Of a DNA stretch of 6,159 nucleotides, positions 5,283-6,159 are shown in pieces (position 1 is the first letter of the stretch; each line of letters opens with the position of its first letter). Under the pieces are notes generated by a model. The model saw nothing but the letters and a program-made list of their open reading frames with translations. It had not been told where the DNA came from and ran no database searches. Source of the stretch: an uncultured Actinoplanes sp. (GTDB taxonomy: Bacteria > Actinomycetota > Actinomycetes > Mycobacteriales > Micromonosporaceae); contig CAKUMG010000386.1 of assembly GCA_934667465.1 (NCBI GenBank), forward strand, positions 1 to 6,159. Reading direction: 5' to 3'. The position numbers were made by a program, and so were the translations under genes.

Positions 5283-6148
5283 ACCCACAGTTCCATGCAG
5301 CGTAGGCGGGCCGGGGAGAAGTCGTAGGGCATTTTGCCGGCGGCTTCGACCGCGCTCATGGAGCCGGGTCTTCGCCGGCAGGAGCCGGTCTCGTCCTCGG
5401 CGGGAGCGGGGTGCAGGACGTCCCACGCGTCGAAGAGGGCATCGTCCTCCTTGTCCAGGCCGGTCTCCTCGATGACGGCCAGCAGGGTGTTCTCGAAGGT
5501 GTGCCGCTCGGCGGCCACCTGAGCCACCCGTGGATCGTCGACGGCGACGCTGTCGTCGAGTGCCTCCTCGGCGGCGTCGACACGGTCCGACTCCGCCCGC
5601 AGCGCGGGATGCGTGGCCAGGGCGATGAAGCGGGTGGCCTGGACGGCCGCGCCGAGCGGGCCGAAGATCCGCTCGGTGACCAGCAGATGGTCGAGGTCCG
5701 TTTGACGCAGGGAGCCTTCGGGCAGGCGCTTGAGGCGTTCGGTGACGAAGTCGGAGAGCAGGCCCATCCGGCTGCCTTCGGTACGCATGCGCTGCACGGC
5801 GGTCCGTTGCCGCCGCAACTCCGCCTCCTGCGCGGTGAGGGTTTCCTCCAGCCGTTCCAGGATGCCCGCGATACCGTCTTCGCTGTCCGTGCCGGTGGAC
5901 GCCGGGCCGGTGGTGAAGGCGTCCCGGATGTCGTCCAGGGTGATCCCGGCGTCGGCCATCTTGCGGATCCACAGCAGGCGGATCATGTCGTCGTAGCCGT
6001 AGCGGCGGCGGCCGTCCCCGCCGCGCTCGGGCTCCGGCAGCAGACCGATCTGGTGGTAGTGGCGGATGGCGCGTGGGGTGGTCCCGGCGAACGCGGCGGC
6101 ATCACCGATCTTGACCTGCCGGGGAGGCATGAAGGAGGAGAACGACAC
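5267..6148 (-). CDS. MerR-family transcriptional regulator
   Basis: A 293-residue DNA-binding regulator. The N-terminal winged helix-turn-helix is at about residues 12-80: VKIGDAAAFAGTTPRAIRHY is the classic MerR helix-turn-helix entry, followed by HQIGLLPEPER, the Arg/Tyr wing and the second helix pair (MADAGITLDDIRDAF). Residues about 93-124 (ILERLEETLTAQEAELRRQ) form the expected dimerisation coiled coil. Residues about 131-293 are a helical C-terminal domain with no metal-binding Cys cluster, so a metal or redox sensor is unlikely and the ligand is unknown. GTG 6148 is favoured because AGGCT at the window edge lies six bases upstream, as in the other leaderless starts. ATG 6130 is the alternative, but CUCCUCC, the opposite of a ribosome binding site, precedes it. 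It heads the STAS/kinase operon and stays in the STAS frame. Autoregulation is plausible, but its operator would lie beyond the window. Confidence 0.9.
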   Translation of the reverse strand: MSFSSFMPPRQVKIGDAAAFAGTTPRAIRHYHQIGLLPEPERGGDGRRRYGYDDMIRLLWIRKMADAGITLDDIRDAFTTGPASTGTDSEDGIAGILERLEETLTAQEAELRRQRTAVQRMRTEGSRMGLLSDFVTERLKRLPEGSLRQTDLDHLLVTERIFGPLGAAVQATRFIALATHPALRAESDRVDAAEEALDDSVAVDDPRVAQVAAERHTFENTLLAVIEETGLDKEDDALFDAWDVLHPAPAEDETGSCRRRPGSMSAVEAAGKMPYDFSPARLRCMELWVAGLE

Positions 6149-6154
6149 AGGCGG

Positions 6155-6159
6155 AGCCT
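6155..6159 (-). promoter_or_regulatory. Probable -10 hexamer (T)AGGCT cut by window edge
   Basis: The minus strand reads AGGCT-CCGCCT-GTG from the window end to the MerR start. If the next base outside is T on that strand (A at plus position 6160) the hexamer is TAGGCT with six bases to the GTG, the same layout as at 2761 and 3082. Confidence 0.4.

Noticed and set aside
4833..5972. A 379-codon minus-strand frame across MerR, STAS and kinase genes
   Set aside because: It is an out-of-frame shadow of three genes with clear domains; it carries no motif of its own.
1..6159. tRNA, rRNA, insertion sequence or phage attachment features
   Set aside because: No cloverleaf, rRNA core sequence, transposase motif or terminal inverted repeat was recognised on either strand.

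Overview
The window is very GC-rich. Genes with strong G/C bias at third codon positions, GTG starts and frequent GAGGAG ribosome binding sites point to a filamentous actinomycete. The gene content (LAL-type regulator, PAS/PP2C phosphatase, RsbW-like kinase, STAS protein) would fit Micromonosporaceae or a relative, but the genus is inferred from style and not from a marker gene.

Left part (1-1765, minus strand): the first 588 codons of a large ATP-binding regulator of the LAL/LuxR type, running off the window before its C-terminal DNA-binding domain. A 176-bp divergent promoter region (1766-1941) separates it from a rightward run of three closely spaced genes: a class I SAM-dependent methyltransferase (1942-2751), an unrecognised 100-residue protein (2773-3075) and a PAS-PAS-SpoIIE/PP2C serine phosphatase (3094-4596).

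Right part (4597-6148, minus strand): a three-gene leftward operon that meets the phosphatase tail to tail with no intergenic base. Its order is a MerR-family regulator, a short STAS anti-sigma antagonist and an RsbW/SpoIIAB-like HATPase. The last two overlap by 8 bp. Together with the convergent phosphatase they form a candidate partner-switching module: the kinase would phosphorylate the STAS protein on its DSTG serine, the phosphatase would remove that phosphate in response to a PAS-sensed signal, and the free STAS protein would sequester the kinase/anti-sigma. No sigma factor is encoded here, so the output is unknown.

The most unusual structure is the MerR/STAS junction. Both genes are in the same reading frame, separated only by one TAG and seven sense codons, and the TAG lies in the loop of an 8-bp all-GC hairpin. 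STAS-like sequence begins upstream of the first available start codon. A second pattern is a TAnnnT hexamer exactly six bases before three GTG starts (the third cut by the window edge), which suggests leaderless transcripts.
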